From the NCBI RefSeq assembly GCF_000002595.2, contig NC_057017.1:1795997-1859996 (forward strand): a DNA stretch of 64,000 nucleotides. The letters are read 5' to 3'. Under the pieces are notes generated by a model. That model was not told the origin of the DNA. It worked only from the letters and a program-made list of their open reading frames with translations, and searched no databases. Below, one piece after another: positions 53,164 through 64,000 of this stretch (positions are counted from its first letter, which is position 1; each line of letters begins with the position of its first letter). This DNA comes from Chlamydomonas reinhardtii. Taxonomy: Eukaryota > Chlorophyta > Chlorophyceae > Chlamydomonadales > Chlamydomonadaceae. Both the position numbers and the translations under genes were made by a program.

Positions 53164-54421
53164 GCGGCGGCTGTGCGCCGGAACGCAGGGCCGGGGGGCG
53201 GGGGGCGGGGGTCGGGAGCGGGAACGAGAGCGTTTAGGGTGGCGCCGTGAGGCACCGTGTTAGGAGCGCGGCAACTTGGTCACGACTGACTGACGTGTGC
53301 GGTTGACATGACGGCGTGGTAGTGCGCAGATCCCACGGGCAGCGGGCATGCGGGTTCGGGACATGGGCGGTGTGCACGGCAGCGCGGGTCTGCAACGCGG
53401 GTCTGTACGCAGGTTCACATGTGTCGGCATGGGCATGGGCATTGTATTTGCCAGTAGCAACCGGGTGTGACGGGAACAGGTCGCATAGCGAGGAGGCAGG
53501 ACGGCCCCCGCGGGCACGGAAATACTCTACCTGAAGGTGCGGAATCGAAGGCGCGGCTCGGGCCTGTGCCCAGCCAGCCAGCGGGCACGGCTGTGAGCGT
53601 GTGAGGTTGCCGTGATGGAATGTTCTGCTTGGGGGCTATGCGATTCGGGTTGGCCCGCGCCCAACGAGAGACTAGGCTGAGTAATTGAGAGGACAAGCAA
53701 CGTGAGGGTGCGTGGATGCGACCGACTCTGCTGCGCATGCGGGTCCTGCGGAAGGTGTTGACTGTTACATGGCATGTCTGAGTTGTAGCTAGGATAATGA
53801 CTGCTTGGTGAGTGAGCGCGTAGGTTGACGTGTTACGTGTGCATGCCTACATACAATTGACCGCTGACAGAACTGTCGTGTTTTGGTTTGACTACGGTAG
53901 TGTTAGTGTACATGATGTCGCTACGGTAACACCTACGTTACAGGCGTGTCGCGGACTGTGTGTGGAGGGGGGCGGTGTGTGACCGCAGTGCCCGGGCCAT
54001 GGGCAAGTGCAATAGCAAGGGGGCGGACATTCGGACGCACGTGTGCAAGATGGCCCAAGCCTAATGAGAGACGGGTGAGAGTGTGAGAAGCAAGGATTGT
54101 GCGTGCAGTGAGTATGAGTCCAGCAGGTGGACAGGAACAGGCGGGTGCTTACGGCGCGGCGTGTGGTCCGATGGCCCACGGCCAGTCGCAAGAGGTGTTA
54201 GCGGCACGATCGCATCTACAGCAGCAACGGCCAGGAGATTGCGGCGGGCACATACGGTACGCGCGGAGGCATGACGCGTCAAGCTGGTGCGTGCGGTCCT
54301 TGTGATAGACTGCATTGGCATGTGCTGTAATGTGGAAAGTACCGTACCCAAATAGCGGACCTCCTGGATTATGAGTCAGAACGGCTGCAGGTGCGAGCAA
54401 CGCGGACGCATGCTGGATACA
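53164..54421. other. 3' flank of the DHBP synthase gene
   Basis: No gene is supported. The first TGTAA on the plus strand is at 54326-54330, 1.16 kb after the stop, so the 3' UTR may be long. Minus-strand frames here are shadows without conserved sequence. Confidence 0.35.
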
Positions 54422-54552
54422 GTCACGCGATTGCAAGTGCTGCCAGCGGCATCAAAGAGTGTAGTGCAGCGGGAGCCCAGTGTCACGCGATTGCAAGTAG
54501 GGACCAGTGTCGGGGCACGCGAGCACGGCATCAGCACACGGTATCGCGTGAC
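54422..54552. repeat. three GTCACGCGAT motifs spaced by ~60 bases
   Basis: GTCACGCGATTGCAAGT occurs at 54422-54438 and again exactly 60 bases later at 54482-54498. A third, inverted core, ATCGCGTGAC, lies at 54543-54552. The flanks between copies are not alike, so this is a set of sites rather than a simple tandem repeat. Confidence 0.6.
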
Positions 54553-55250
54553 ACCAGGGACGCAGCGCAAAACATAATTACAAGACCTTTCAGGAGGCCG
54601 CGGTCGAGCGACAGCATTCCACACCGCATACGACCTCCAGCTTGTGGCTCCTCATGCCGCTCCAGCGCGCGTATCACGTACTCGCCCGCGGTCATTGCAC
54701 CACCGCCTCACCATCCGGCACACAAGATTCCCCCTGTCGCGCAACCATGCTCTCCGTAGGCCCGTTCACACAGCCCGTCCAAACAAGCCACCTACGTGGC
54801 CCATCACAGCGCCACACCTTGTCGCATGCAGGTATACCAGCCCGCAGTCCTGACACACAACGGGTTTGCGCGCAGGGGCCTTCCGGCACCGGCCAAGCCG
54901 CCCAGCGCTGTCTTGCCCACGCAAGGACTCATCCTACTAGGCAGCACCCAGCGCCGCTCGCCTCTCCACCTCCGCAGCCGGCCGAAGCGCCCCGTCTCCC
55001 AGGCTCTTCCTTCATGCAGCATCTCCCGCCCTGCGCTCCAGTCAGCCGCTATGGCCAGGTTGTCCAGCCGCTTCGCGCTGCGGGTGCGCCTTCTTCCGCA
55101 GTCCGCTTAGATGTATGTCGCTGCGAGGGGCAACACACAAGGACCGAGGCGAAAATGTCGTAAACCGACGGACCCGCCGGTGTAGCACCGGTGTGAGACC
55201 AACCAGAGCCAGCGCCCGGCGCACATCGCACGCTCCATTCCTCCGCCCCG
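54553..55250. other. 3' flank of SPC3
   Basis: No gene recognised. TTACA at ~54578-54582 would be TGTAA on the minus strand, ~670 bases after the SPC3 stop. The plus-strand frames are Pro/Ser/His-rich shadows. Confidence 0.35.
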
Positions 55251-56650
55251 TCAACTGTACTGCTGGTTGATAGGTGTTGCTTGGCAGGAACGCCGTGCCA
55301 AGCCAGCTGCTGTCCAAGCTGGATCCAACAGGACGGCCTCCCCTTCCCTCCCACACACACGCCCCTCTTGTCCCGCCTCATCGCCCCTTCTTAAGGCTGA
55401 ATACGTGTTCCCTGCGCTTCCCACCCTTTTCCTTCCCTTCCTTGCTTTTCCTATCCCACCCTTTCCCGCTCTCACCAGGCATCTTGCCGACGGACACCGT
55501 GTGCCGCTCCGTGTACATGCGGCCTGCAGGCGCAGCAGCAGGAGCCGCAGCAGGAGGCAGGGGCGGGGCAGAGCAGCTGAGGCAGCGCAGCAGACAGTGC
55601 AACTGGGGCCGACGCAACGCACGCAGGGCGCCTGGGCCCGGCCGGTCATGTCCTGCAGCGCCTCTCCCTACGCCGCTCAGGCAGCGTGCAGGCGGCGTGC
55701 GTTTGCACGCCCCAGCAGCATGCCCCAGTGGTCTGCCACGTGCCAACTACTGTGAGGCCCCCTTCGTTCCCGGCGCAGCCCGCCAAATCCGGATCCAGAA
55801 GGACTCACCCACTCGAGGCATGACGCACCACACCAGCGTCAGGTTCACGTCCCGCCCGCGCAGGTTGTGCCCGGGGTCGATGAACGCGTACTTTGTTTTA
55901 TGGTTGGACAGCTTGAATACCGCCTTGTCCTATGGAATTTGGTTGTGATGTTGGGGCCAAAGAAGGGGTTGGGTTGGTTGGGATTGGCTTCACCTGGAAG
56001 CTTAGCTTGTTCGTGTTCAGGCAGCAGCGCTGACGGTTCAGTCTCAGACCCTAAGCAAGGCCCCAGCGCTCCCTCAAGCCTCGTCACTGTGTAAGGTAGG
56101 GGCCTTTCGTGCGCCTGCAGCGAGAGCCCGGCGGCCAACAACGGCTGCCGCACCAGCTACAGCACGGCACGCAGGTGCCCCTCTTCCCCGCGTCCTCTCC
56201 CCTACGCGCCCGCCGCTTGCCTTCTGCTGCACAATGGAGTCCCACAGCACCACCTCGTTGATGCGGTTCTCCTGCGTCTCATACTCCGCCTGAACGTAGA
56301 CGAACAGCTGCTTCGTGTTCCATGTGAACACGCTGCGAAGATCGGCGTTGACGTCAAACGTCACGACCGCCTGCGAAGACACACGTGAGATTCAGTGTGG
56401 CGAACCGCACTGGCAGTATGCCAATAATCGGGTGCGGCGAGCTCAGCATGGTCGGCCAAGCCCTTACTTGGTCTTTTCCGCCGTGGTGCTGCACAAGGCG
56501 CCGAACTTCCCGCAGTCCTAGCTTAATGTTTGGATTGGACTTATGGAGTAGATCTGCGCAGACGCTGCATGTTATCGCCTGTCCCAAGAAAATGCCCTGC
56601 CCGATCACTCGTGTATTCGCGTCTTGCCTGTTGATGACGTAAGGATGCAT
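55251..56650 (-). CDS. SPC3: signal peptidase complex subunit 3
   Basis: Five exons on the minus strand: 56650-56468, 56370-56221, 55929-55809, 55523-55476 and 55318-55251, about 189 residues, close to the family's ~170-180. After [14 protein letters not shown] comes one hydrophobic segment ([16 protein letters not shown]), as in this type II ER membrane protein. The lumenal domain carries the family signature: [19 protein letters not shown], then [20 protein letters not shown], then [19 protein letters not shown] and [12 protein letters not shown]3 is needed for signal peptide cleavage in the ER. The intron after VQQK uses a GC donor (AAG/GCAAGC). The last exon is short; three in-frame acceptors (CAG at 55319, 55310 and 55307) give slightly different lengths but the same C-terminus, INQQYS. 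Confidence 0.88.
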
Positions 56651-56840
56651 AGCACAGCTGCTACCGTTCCAAAGAACGTTACAGCCGTATTCAGGCGGTG
56701 GTATATCGAGTGCATTTCTCTTGCGACCTAGCCTACTGACTGAGAGACACCTGAGTCTCAAGGGCAGTATATTTATTTGCCAACACTTGTACACTGTCCT
56801 GCTTTCTGGTGTCGAGCGGATGAGTGTGCCAAATTGGGGC

Positions 56841-56845
56841 TTACA
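56841..56845 (-). terminator. TGTAA poly(A) signal of the F-box/LRR gene
   Basis: TTACA on the + strand reads TGTAA on the minus strand, 106 bases after the stop of the F-box/LRR gene and ~190 bases before the SPC3 start. The two minus-strand genes are closely packed. Confidence 0.5.
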
Positions 56846-56950
56846 TTCCGCCTGCGTGTCCCGCCTGCTTAGCCCCCCTCCGCGGCTTCGCCCACGAGGT
56901 CTGTCTCGCCTAGTCGCCTTCCTCTGCACCTCCGCCACTCCCGCCCAGCA

Positions 56951-59900
56951 TCAAAACAACTGCATCTTGGTCACCGCTCCATCGCAGAACCGAATGACCT
57001 TGACGTCACGCTCCACCGGCAGCCACCACACCGACGACAAGTACGACGACACGCCAACCGCCTCCGCCTCTTTCGCACCCCCGCTTCCCCCCGCCCTTGC
57101 CCTTGCCACATCGGCCGGCGCCGGCCCGCCCAGCAGGCACCGCACACTGTCTGCCCGGCACCGAGCCAGCATAACGTACGATAGCGCGCCATATGGCGAC
57201 GGCTGCGCCTCGAAGCCGCAGGCGGGCAGGTCGCACTCGTCCAACATCAGCTGCTCCAGGCGGGGGCAGGCGGCCGCCAGGCGGGACACCACGTCGGGCG
57301 ACAGCTGCGTAAGGAAGGGGCAGGTTGGCGCGTGGGGACGGAGCAAGCAAGGGCACGGGGCGGCGCGTGCTTGGTGCAGTGTCCGCTTGGAGTGGTATGG
57401 GCATGGTCAGATCTGGCCCACGTGACCCCTTTCCGTGCCCACCCTACCCACAAACTATTCCGAACCCATCCTACCCACCCCATCCAGTGCTCACCTGGCA
57501 GCAGTGCCGCAGCCGCAGGTTGCTCAGCGCCCCACAGGTCGTAAGCCATCCCAGCAGCGCCTCGCAGCTAAACGGCCGCCGCCCCGCGTCCCCCACCTCC
57601 CCTTCTCTCTGTCCTTGCTGTGTTCCCCCCTCCTCCGCCTCCGCCACCTGTGATGCCGCAGCGGCGGCCGCACCACCCCTGCCACTGCCCTCCTCCACCG
57701 CCACCACACCAGCGGCGCGGCCACGCCCCGCCTGGGCCTGAACACGACCCACACGCGGTCGCTGGTAGCCGGTCTGCTCCAGCCGCAGCTGACTCAGTGC
57801 AGGCGTGCCGCGGCGGCGCAGCTCCCCTAGCAGCCCCACCGACAGCCCCGCCACGCCCACCAGCGCCAGCGTGCGCAGCCGGCGCAGGGGAGGCAGCGAA
57901 GGCGGCAGCGGCAGCGGCAGCGGCAGCGGCAGCGGTATCCGCGCCGCGTGCTCAGCACCAGCAGCACCATCGGTGCGCGCGCTGCCGCCGCCGCCGCCTG
58001 TTCCAACCTCGCTGCCTCCTGCTGCCAGCTGCCCGACCGGCCTGCCGTACAGGAGTGAGAGCAGGTCGTCGTCGTACAGCTCCGTGGCACTGCCGCCCAC
58101 CAGCTGCAGGTCAGACATGGCCCACCGCCGTACACAGCGCCGCCGTACGCACTGCCGTACACACCGCCGCCGCTGCTGTGGCGGTGCTTCTTCTTCTTCT
58201 TCTGCCTCCGCGGCCGCGGCAGCTTCCAACCCCTCCCTCTGCCCCTCCTGCCCCTCGTGCCCCTCCGCCTCATGCCCCTGCATCGCCAGTCCTTGCTGCC
58301 CCCCCACCGCCGCCTTCTGCTCCGCCAGCCAGCCCAGCGGCCGCAGCAGGTCCTCCCGCCGGAAGGGGCCCAGGCAGTGGATGAGGTGCAGCTCGTGCAG
58401 CTGGACCAGGTGGGGAGAAGCGGGGTGGGAGAGGGGTCGGGCTACTCCAATCCCAACCAACGGGGGTTGTAATCGAATTATCGAAACCATACCCAATAAG
58501 AGGAGCTGCAGGGATAAGTAGACGCAGAAGACACACCACGCAGGAAGGCAAGTCGACACAGGAAGGCCAGACACACGCCGCACGCCCCTAGCAAGCCCGA
58601 TTGCGTTGTGGCCCGGACACACAGGCGACGTGTCCGCCGCAAGTACTGCAGCCTTTCCGCCGTTGCCCGAATGCACCGTTTGCGCCCTTCCTCCCTTCCT
58701 CCCTTCCTCCCCATCCCCATCCCCTCATCTCTTCCAACCTTCCACCCTTCCTCCCTTCCATCCCCTGCCCGCCCACCTTGCAGCACGCCGCCAGCAGCTC
58801 CCCCAGCCCGGCGCCCGACACGCCCGCCATCTCCAGCCGCAGCGCCTGCAGGTGCGGGCAGGCGGCGGCCAGCGCCCGCAGCCCCACGTCGTCCACGGCC
58901 GCCCCCACCCCCAGCTCCAGGCGCGAGAGCACCAGAGAGCGGTGCGGCGGAGGGGGCGGGCACGGGGCGGGCGCAGGAGGCGAGGCGGCGGCGGTGGTGG
59001 AGGTGGTGGAGGGAGTGGCGGTGGATGATGGCAGGGAAGAGGAGGCAGAGAAGGCGGAGGAGGAGGGGTGCGTGGAGGCGGGGACCGCTGGTCTGCCGCA
59101 GCCGCACAGGCGCAGCACGGCGGCGGTGTTGAAGCCCCACCCCACGGCCAGGCTTCTCAGGCCGTGCAAGCCTGCAAGCTGCTGCCCCTGAGCCACCTCC
59201 GCCGCCACCTCAGCCCTCTCCGCCACCGCCGCCTCAACCTCCACTTCCGCTTCCTCCTTTGCATCTCCCTCCTCTCCAGACGAGTCGCTCGCCGAAGGGG
59301 TTTGCGCTGCAACCGGTGCCGCCTCTGCCTGAGGCAGGCGCGCGCCGCACCCAGGAGGCACCCGGTGTGGCACACACTCCGTCGGAAGTGGCGCCAGTGG
59401 CGGCGCCGCCGCCGCCGCCCGAGGTATCGGCGGCGCCGCCGTCCGCAGCATCGGCGGCGGCAGTGCCGCGGGCGCCAGGTCGCGACAGCGGCTGAGCCCC
59501 AGGTGCTGCAGCCGCAGCCGGCAGCCACAGGGATCCCTGGCCTCACCGCTGCCAGCCCCCACTGCCACTGCCACTCCCGCCGCCGTAAAATCCCCGCCAG
59601 CCGCGGCCCCGGCTACAGCCTCCGGCACCGCAGTAAGCTGTAGCAGCGCCATCAGCTGCTCTGGCCCAACGCCCGAAGAGCCGTTCAGCTCCAGGCGCTG
59701 GAGGCGGCGCAGCGCCGGCTGTAGCACCGTCAGCCAGTCGTCGGCAGCTGTAGCAGCCGCCGTGGTGGCCGCAGCAGCCCTGGAAGATGAGATGGCTGTA
59801 GCAGATGGCCGGCTCGCTGTGGCGCTTGCGGCCTTGGCACTAGCGGTTCCATTGGGGGGCAAGCCCTTGGCAGTAGCCGCACCCTTGGTGGCAGCAGCAG

Positions 59901-62900
59901 CGCTCTTGGCAGAAGCAGCAGCGCCACCACGAGCAACGCTGCTACTGCTGCTGCGGCTGTTGCTACTGCCGCTTCGGTTGCCGTTGTCGAAGAAGCCGCC
60001 CAGCTCGAGGTCACACAGGCGCAGGTCTGCATACGGTAACGGGCAGTTGGTGTTGCTTCCAGCGCTCTGCTCAAACCCACGCCGCTCCGACATGGAAATG
60101 AAAATTTATTCGGCCCTTTGATGCTTGTTCCTAACCCCGCTCTTCCGTTCTGGGCTTTGGGGAGTTTGGGATGAGGGCTCTGTCCCCGTCAACCGCCCAC
60201 CTTGCAAGCACTCCAGTCGCGCCACCGCCTGTCGCAGCTCGCCGCCCCAGGCCCGTGCCACCACCGCTGCCGCCGCCAGCGCCTCCGCCCCCGCCGGCTG
60301 CCCAGCCGCTGCCGCTGTAGCTGCTGCCGCCGCCGCCGCCGCCACGCCGCCTGCCCACCTGTTCACAGGTGGCATGGCAGCCCCCAGCGCACCCGCCGGG
60401 TCTCTGCCACCCCCGCCGTTAGCTCGCCTGGAGGATGACCCGTTGCGGCTGCCCGCAGCAGCCCTTGCTGCTACAGCCGCGGATGCGGCTGCTGAGTGCG
60501 CGGCTACTGCCGCCGCAGCTAAAATGCCTGGCGGCGCGAGCGGGCAGCCGGACAGGTCGAGGGCGGTGAGGTTGCGGCAACAGCCCTGTGTGGCATAAGG
60601 ACAGGATCATGACCATTGTCCCGACGGAAATCCATACAGTTAGAATGACAGGCTGAACACAACCGCTGGCATAATGCCAAGCTGCACCTAGGCCCCCAAT
60701 CAGCTGGAATTGGATGACACAACACCGCACACGCACACACTTCGCACGGACACGCATGCTCTGTTGTTCTCTTGCCCTGTCTCTCCCGAACACGAACACC
60801 ACCAATCGGATCCCCCACGCACCGCTCTCCCCAGCAGCCGCAGCTCTTGCAGACCCGCAGCCGCCGAGTGTGTGGCCACCAGAGTGTGCAGGTGCGGCAG
60901 CAGTACACTGCCGCCACCCTCGGGGGGCATCTCCGCCGCCGCCAGGAGCGCCAAAGCAAGCGGCGAGCCTTCATGGCTCCGATGTGCAACCTGTACAGAG
61001 GGGCACGGGCCAAAGCCTCTTCAAGCCCTCCACCTGTACTGTACAATTCCATTGCCAGGTTTCATCCTGGAAAGGCTTCAATCTAGACCCTCCCAAAGAC
61101 GGTGATTCAATGCTTTTTGACGCCGTGGAGCTGGTCAAGCGCAGCGGGCAAAGCTGAAACCGTAACCAAACCCAATGCTGCGAGCGCGGCCGTGACCGCT
61201 CTAATCACCTGCAGGAGGGCCGCTAGTGCCGCGCTGTCGCCGTCGGGCTCAGCGACGCCGTCACCATGGTCACTGCCCCCCTCCCCCTCAAAGGCCGACG
61301 GCCACTGGTTCCCAACCGCCAACGCAGCTGTGGTCAGGGCTACACCCGTCGCCCTGCCGTACAGCCCATGGTACGACAGATCCACGTAGGTCGGCGCCAC
61401 CGGCTCCAACTGACCCTGCTGCCGCTGGCGCCGCTGCGGGACCGCGGCCGCGCCGCGCGCGTGCTGCGCGAGGCGCGTGACGAAGGAAGCGAACAGCTGC
61501 ACCGCCTGCCATTGCGGATGCGGAGATGAGCGAGAGCCCGATTTGAAGAGGATTACCGCAGGGGCCGCAGAGGCAGCACAAAGTGTCTGTGGATGGTCTG
61601 GGCCCTGGTCTGGGCCCAAAAGGATCTGCCGTCTAGAGCTCCCGCACCAGACCCGAGTTCCAACTGCTGCTGGCGGCGCCTGCACGCTACGCTCAGTGCC
61701 CCTCCACCTGCGCCTGCACACCCACGCGCTCCCTGACACCAAACACCGACGCGCTCGCGCTCGGCCCGCCACACCCTCCATACTAACCTCCCTCTGATGC
61801 TCCTCCCGCCCGCCCCCCTTCGGCACGCCCTCACCTCTGCGCTGCAGGCTGGGCTGGTCGGGTGCGCCGGCAGGCACGCCGCCCCCGACCCCAACACCAG
61901 GCCACCACCTCCATCCGCACCCGCACCATCGCCAGCCACACCGTCACCTGGACAGCCGCCTCTCGCCTCCAACCCCACCCGGGCCCCGGCCCCCGGCCCC
62001 GCCCCCGCGCCCGCCTCCGCTCCTGACCCCGCAGCCCTGGTTCCAAGGGGCCGCATGGGCCCCGACTGGCTCGCCGCCCCCGCGTCCGTGACCACGGATT
62101 CTCCGAGCAGCGGGGGCACCAGCGGCGGCTGCAGCGCGGGCCGGTAGGTGGACGGCTGGGGCCATGCGGCGGGGGCCAGATGCGCGGCCGCGGGCAGCTC
62201 GGGTGCCAGCCACAGCGTGTGGGCGGCCGGCAGGTGCGTCACGTGCGTCACCGGCAGCCCCGGAACCTGCAGCGTGGCGTGGCGAGCGTGTGGGTGTCGG
62301 TGGTAGGCAGTTGCAGCGGTCGTCATGCCAACCAGGGATGGGGTGGGGCAGCGACCGTGCAGGTAGCGTGGCGGCGTGTAAACTGGGATTGATATACCGT
62401 ACGGGTTGTGACGACAGGGCTGCGGGCTGCTCGTACAGTCAGGAAGTACTCACCGGCCAAGTGCCGGGGTCGCCATGCCTGCCCTTCCCACCGACGGAGG
62501 CCGGCGCTGCAGGGGCGGGAAGCGCATGGTCGCGATCGCCTGCGGCGGCGACCGCCACCGCCGTCGCCGCCGCCTCGCCGTCGCGCGGCGGATGGTGGGC
62601 GGCCAGCACGGCAGCATGGCTGTCAGCGAGCATCGCCACCCGCCCATCACTCAACAGCACCGCCGCTGCCGCCGCGGCTTCGGCAGGGGGCTGAAACATG
62701 TGTCCGCGCTCGAGCCTGAGCCGCGCTGCGCCAGCACCGCAGCGTGCTGGCGAGGTCGGCTTGTGGCGGCTTGCGGCGGCGGCGGCGCCGCCAGCTGCGC
62801 TGGGCAAGGCGCTGGGCTGAGTGAAGGGCGTGTCAGGCCGAAGGCTGTGCGCCGGATGAGGATGGCAGGCCAGGGCCTGCGACGTGGGGTTTTGGGTCGG

Positions 62901-63406
62901 CTGTGGGGCGGTTGCGTGGAGCAAGGCACGCCAGTCGCCATCGATGACGGCTCGGTGGCGCTCCGCCCTCTGCCGCCAGGCCTCCAGCCCACCAAGCCCG
63001 GCGCCGGCGCCACCTGTGCAGCCAGAGTTCAGCGAGCGTTGTGTGTTTATGCAGGCCAGGCGTCACAGTTGGATTTATGAGCAACGCGCATGTGGGTCGG
63101 GTGCAGGAAGCCACGGCGCCGCCCAGCCCGCCCTAAGAGGCGGCCGCGTACCTTGACACGACAGGCGGCCGTGTGTTTAGGGAGAGCCCGGGTCACAGCA
63201 ACGACTGAGCCGGCCGCGAAGCGGGACTTGCCTGTTGTATCCGTTACCAGAAATAGTAGCGTGTGGCATGTGGCTGCCACCGCGGCCTTATCCAAGGGCC
63301 GCAGGCGGCGCAGCACATCGGCGAGTATGGCTGTAGGGAGGTCGCAAAAGGACCGCGCCAGCACGCCAGCAGCCTCCGGCACGCACTTACCATCTTCAGG
63401 CAGCAT
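56951..63406 (-). CDS. F-box and leucine-rich-repeat protein (nine exons)
   Basis: Exons on the minus strand: 63406-63232, 63013-62454, 62266-61835, 61505-61209, 60990-60823, 60585-60201, 60026-58777, 58400-57495 and 57304-56951, in consistent phase, 1508 residues. Exon 1 carries an F-box (FCDLPTAILADVLRRLRPL, then AATCHTLLFLVT). Leucine-rich units follow through the protein, such as LTALDLSGCPLA, LRLCDLELGGFF, LQRLELNGSSGVG, LVLSRLELGVG, LQALRLEMAGVSGAGL and LEQLMLDECDLPACG. Between them are long Ala/Gly/Pro/Ser-rich linkers, which is usual in this lineage. The first intron begins with GC (ACAG/GCAAGT), and the split Gly codon fits. The likely role is a substrate-binding adaptor of an SCF ubiquitin ligase; the target is unknown. 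A TGTAA follows at 56841. Confidence 0.82.
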
Positions 63407-63608
63407 GGCTGTTAAAGCTGTTGCTATAGCATAATTATATCCGCATCATCGTTCGGCAACCGGGAGTGCCCCTTCACGCCTAAGACGCGCAAACTCGAAA
63501 CCTCGCCAACTGCGCCCGCGAGGTGGACGTGAGCTACGCATGTGAAGTTGATGAAATTAAATGATCTACGAGTGCAGCTGGCGCTGGAAGGGTCGGTAGG
63601 AATGCTTG
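63407..63608. promoter_or_regulatory. possible divergent promoter
   Basis: About 200 lower-GC bases lie between the F-box/LRR start on the minus strand and a possible plus-strand first exon. ATAATTATAT at 63430-63440 is a TATA-like stretch. Confidence 0.35.
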
Positions 63609-63876
63609 ATGGGGCTGGCGCGGGTTCTCATCCATCGCGGTTCTCCTTCTATTAATCGAGTCCGCCCGGCTCCCAAAGCATTTGCTTTCGACACACCAAC
63701 ACCACAACTGTCACGACCAAACTACGTACTACCTCAATTACATATCAAACCCCGCGGCGTGCTACCTCCTTGCATTCGCCTCTCAGAGTTTCCCTGCTCC
63801 CGCCAGCGCTACCAGGCCTGGATTTTGATCCTTTGGAAGGATGGAGACGCTGTGGCCGGCTCCATACGCCCTACCG
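63609..63876 (+). CDS. possible first exon of a gene continuing beyond the window
   Basis: From ATG 63609 an open frame begins MGLARVLIHRGSPSINRV and is rich in Arg, Ser and Pro, like an organelle-targeting leader. It continues RQRYQAWILILWKDGD to a strong donor (ACC/GTAAGT) at 63877. Downstream exons would lie outside the window. Composition differs from nearby shadows, but no family is recognisable. Confidence 0.3.
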
Positions 63877-64000
63877 TAAGTAGGAACGCAGAAGAAGCCG
63901 AGGAGACACGCAGTTGGGCCGCGCGAAAGTCGGTTGAAACGCAGCTCAAGCTGCATTGATAGAAAGTAATTTGTGCTGCAAACTGCGTTCGGATTTGGTG

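Noticed and set aside
52351-53255. Long frames on both strands over the second half of the DHBP synthase gene
   Set aside because: High GC at third positions opens other frames; the plus-strand frame continues a conserved enzyme.

Overview
The window looks like nuclear DNA of a volvocine green alga, most likely Chlamydomonas or a close relative. The reasons are very GC-rich codon use, genes split into many exons by short GT-AG (occasionally GC-AG) introns, Ala/Gly/Gln-rich low-complexity stretches inside otherwise conserved proteins, long (GT)n tracts inside introns, TGTAA-type poly(A) signals, and protein families typical of a photosynthetic eukaryote. No bacterial operon structure, CRISPR array or rRNA/tRNA gene was seen. 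All exon models are my own reading of splice sites, reading phase and family resemblance.

Layout. 1-10 kb: a small GCK-domain gene (-), a five-exon unrecognised low-complexity protein (+, 2365-5749) and an F-box-like/ankyrin-type gene (-, 6712-9047). 10.4-12.7 kb: a shrunken second copy of the five-exon gene, with a third fragment at 16.6 kb. 13-15.5 kb: an F-box-like/leucine-rich gene (+). 16.8-19.4 kb: gene-poor, with a transposon 3' end fragment and a GGGGCC/GGGGCT tract. 19.4-23.1 kb: a plastid-type M48 metallopeptidase like PGM48 (+). 24.9-27.7 kb: a GPC1-type glycerophosphocholine acyltransferase (+). 28.4-38 kb: an accessory region of inverted repeats, broken gene copies, a TnpB/Fanzor-like transposon remnant and one arm of a large segmental duplication. 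38.3-45.6 kb: a long kinase-like plus ankyrin-repeat gene (+) whose last exon starts the second duplication arm. 48.0-50.6 kb: anthranilate synthase beta subunit (+). 51.7-53.2 kb: intronless DHBP synthase/RibBA-like gene (+). 55.3-56.7 kb: signal peptidase subunit SPC3 (-). 57.0-63.4 kb: a nine-exon F-box/LRR gene (-). At 63.6 kb there is a possible first exon of a gene leaving the window.

How they fit together. The recognised metabolic genes are unlinked housekeeping functions: tryptophan synthesis (ASB), riboflavin precursor synthesis (DHBPS), phosphatidylcholine remodelling (GPC1), plastid proteolysis (M48) and ER signal peptide cleavage (SPC3). Around them are protein-interaction or ubiquitin-adaptor type genes (F-box, LRR, ankyrin) and recent duplications. 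The most notable structure is the pair of direct duplication arms (about 32965-37557 and 45277-47972). They flank the kinase-ankyrin gene. The second arm ends only about eight bases before the ASB start codon, so a spare copy of the ASB 5' flank lies about 10 kb upstream. The first arm contains two extra segments; one carries the zinc-ribbon/RuvC C-terminus of a Fanzor-like RNA-guided nuclease.
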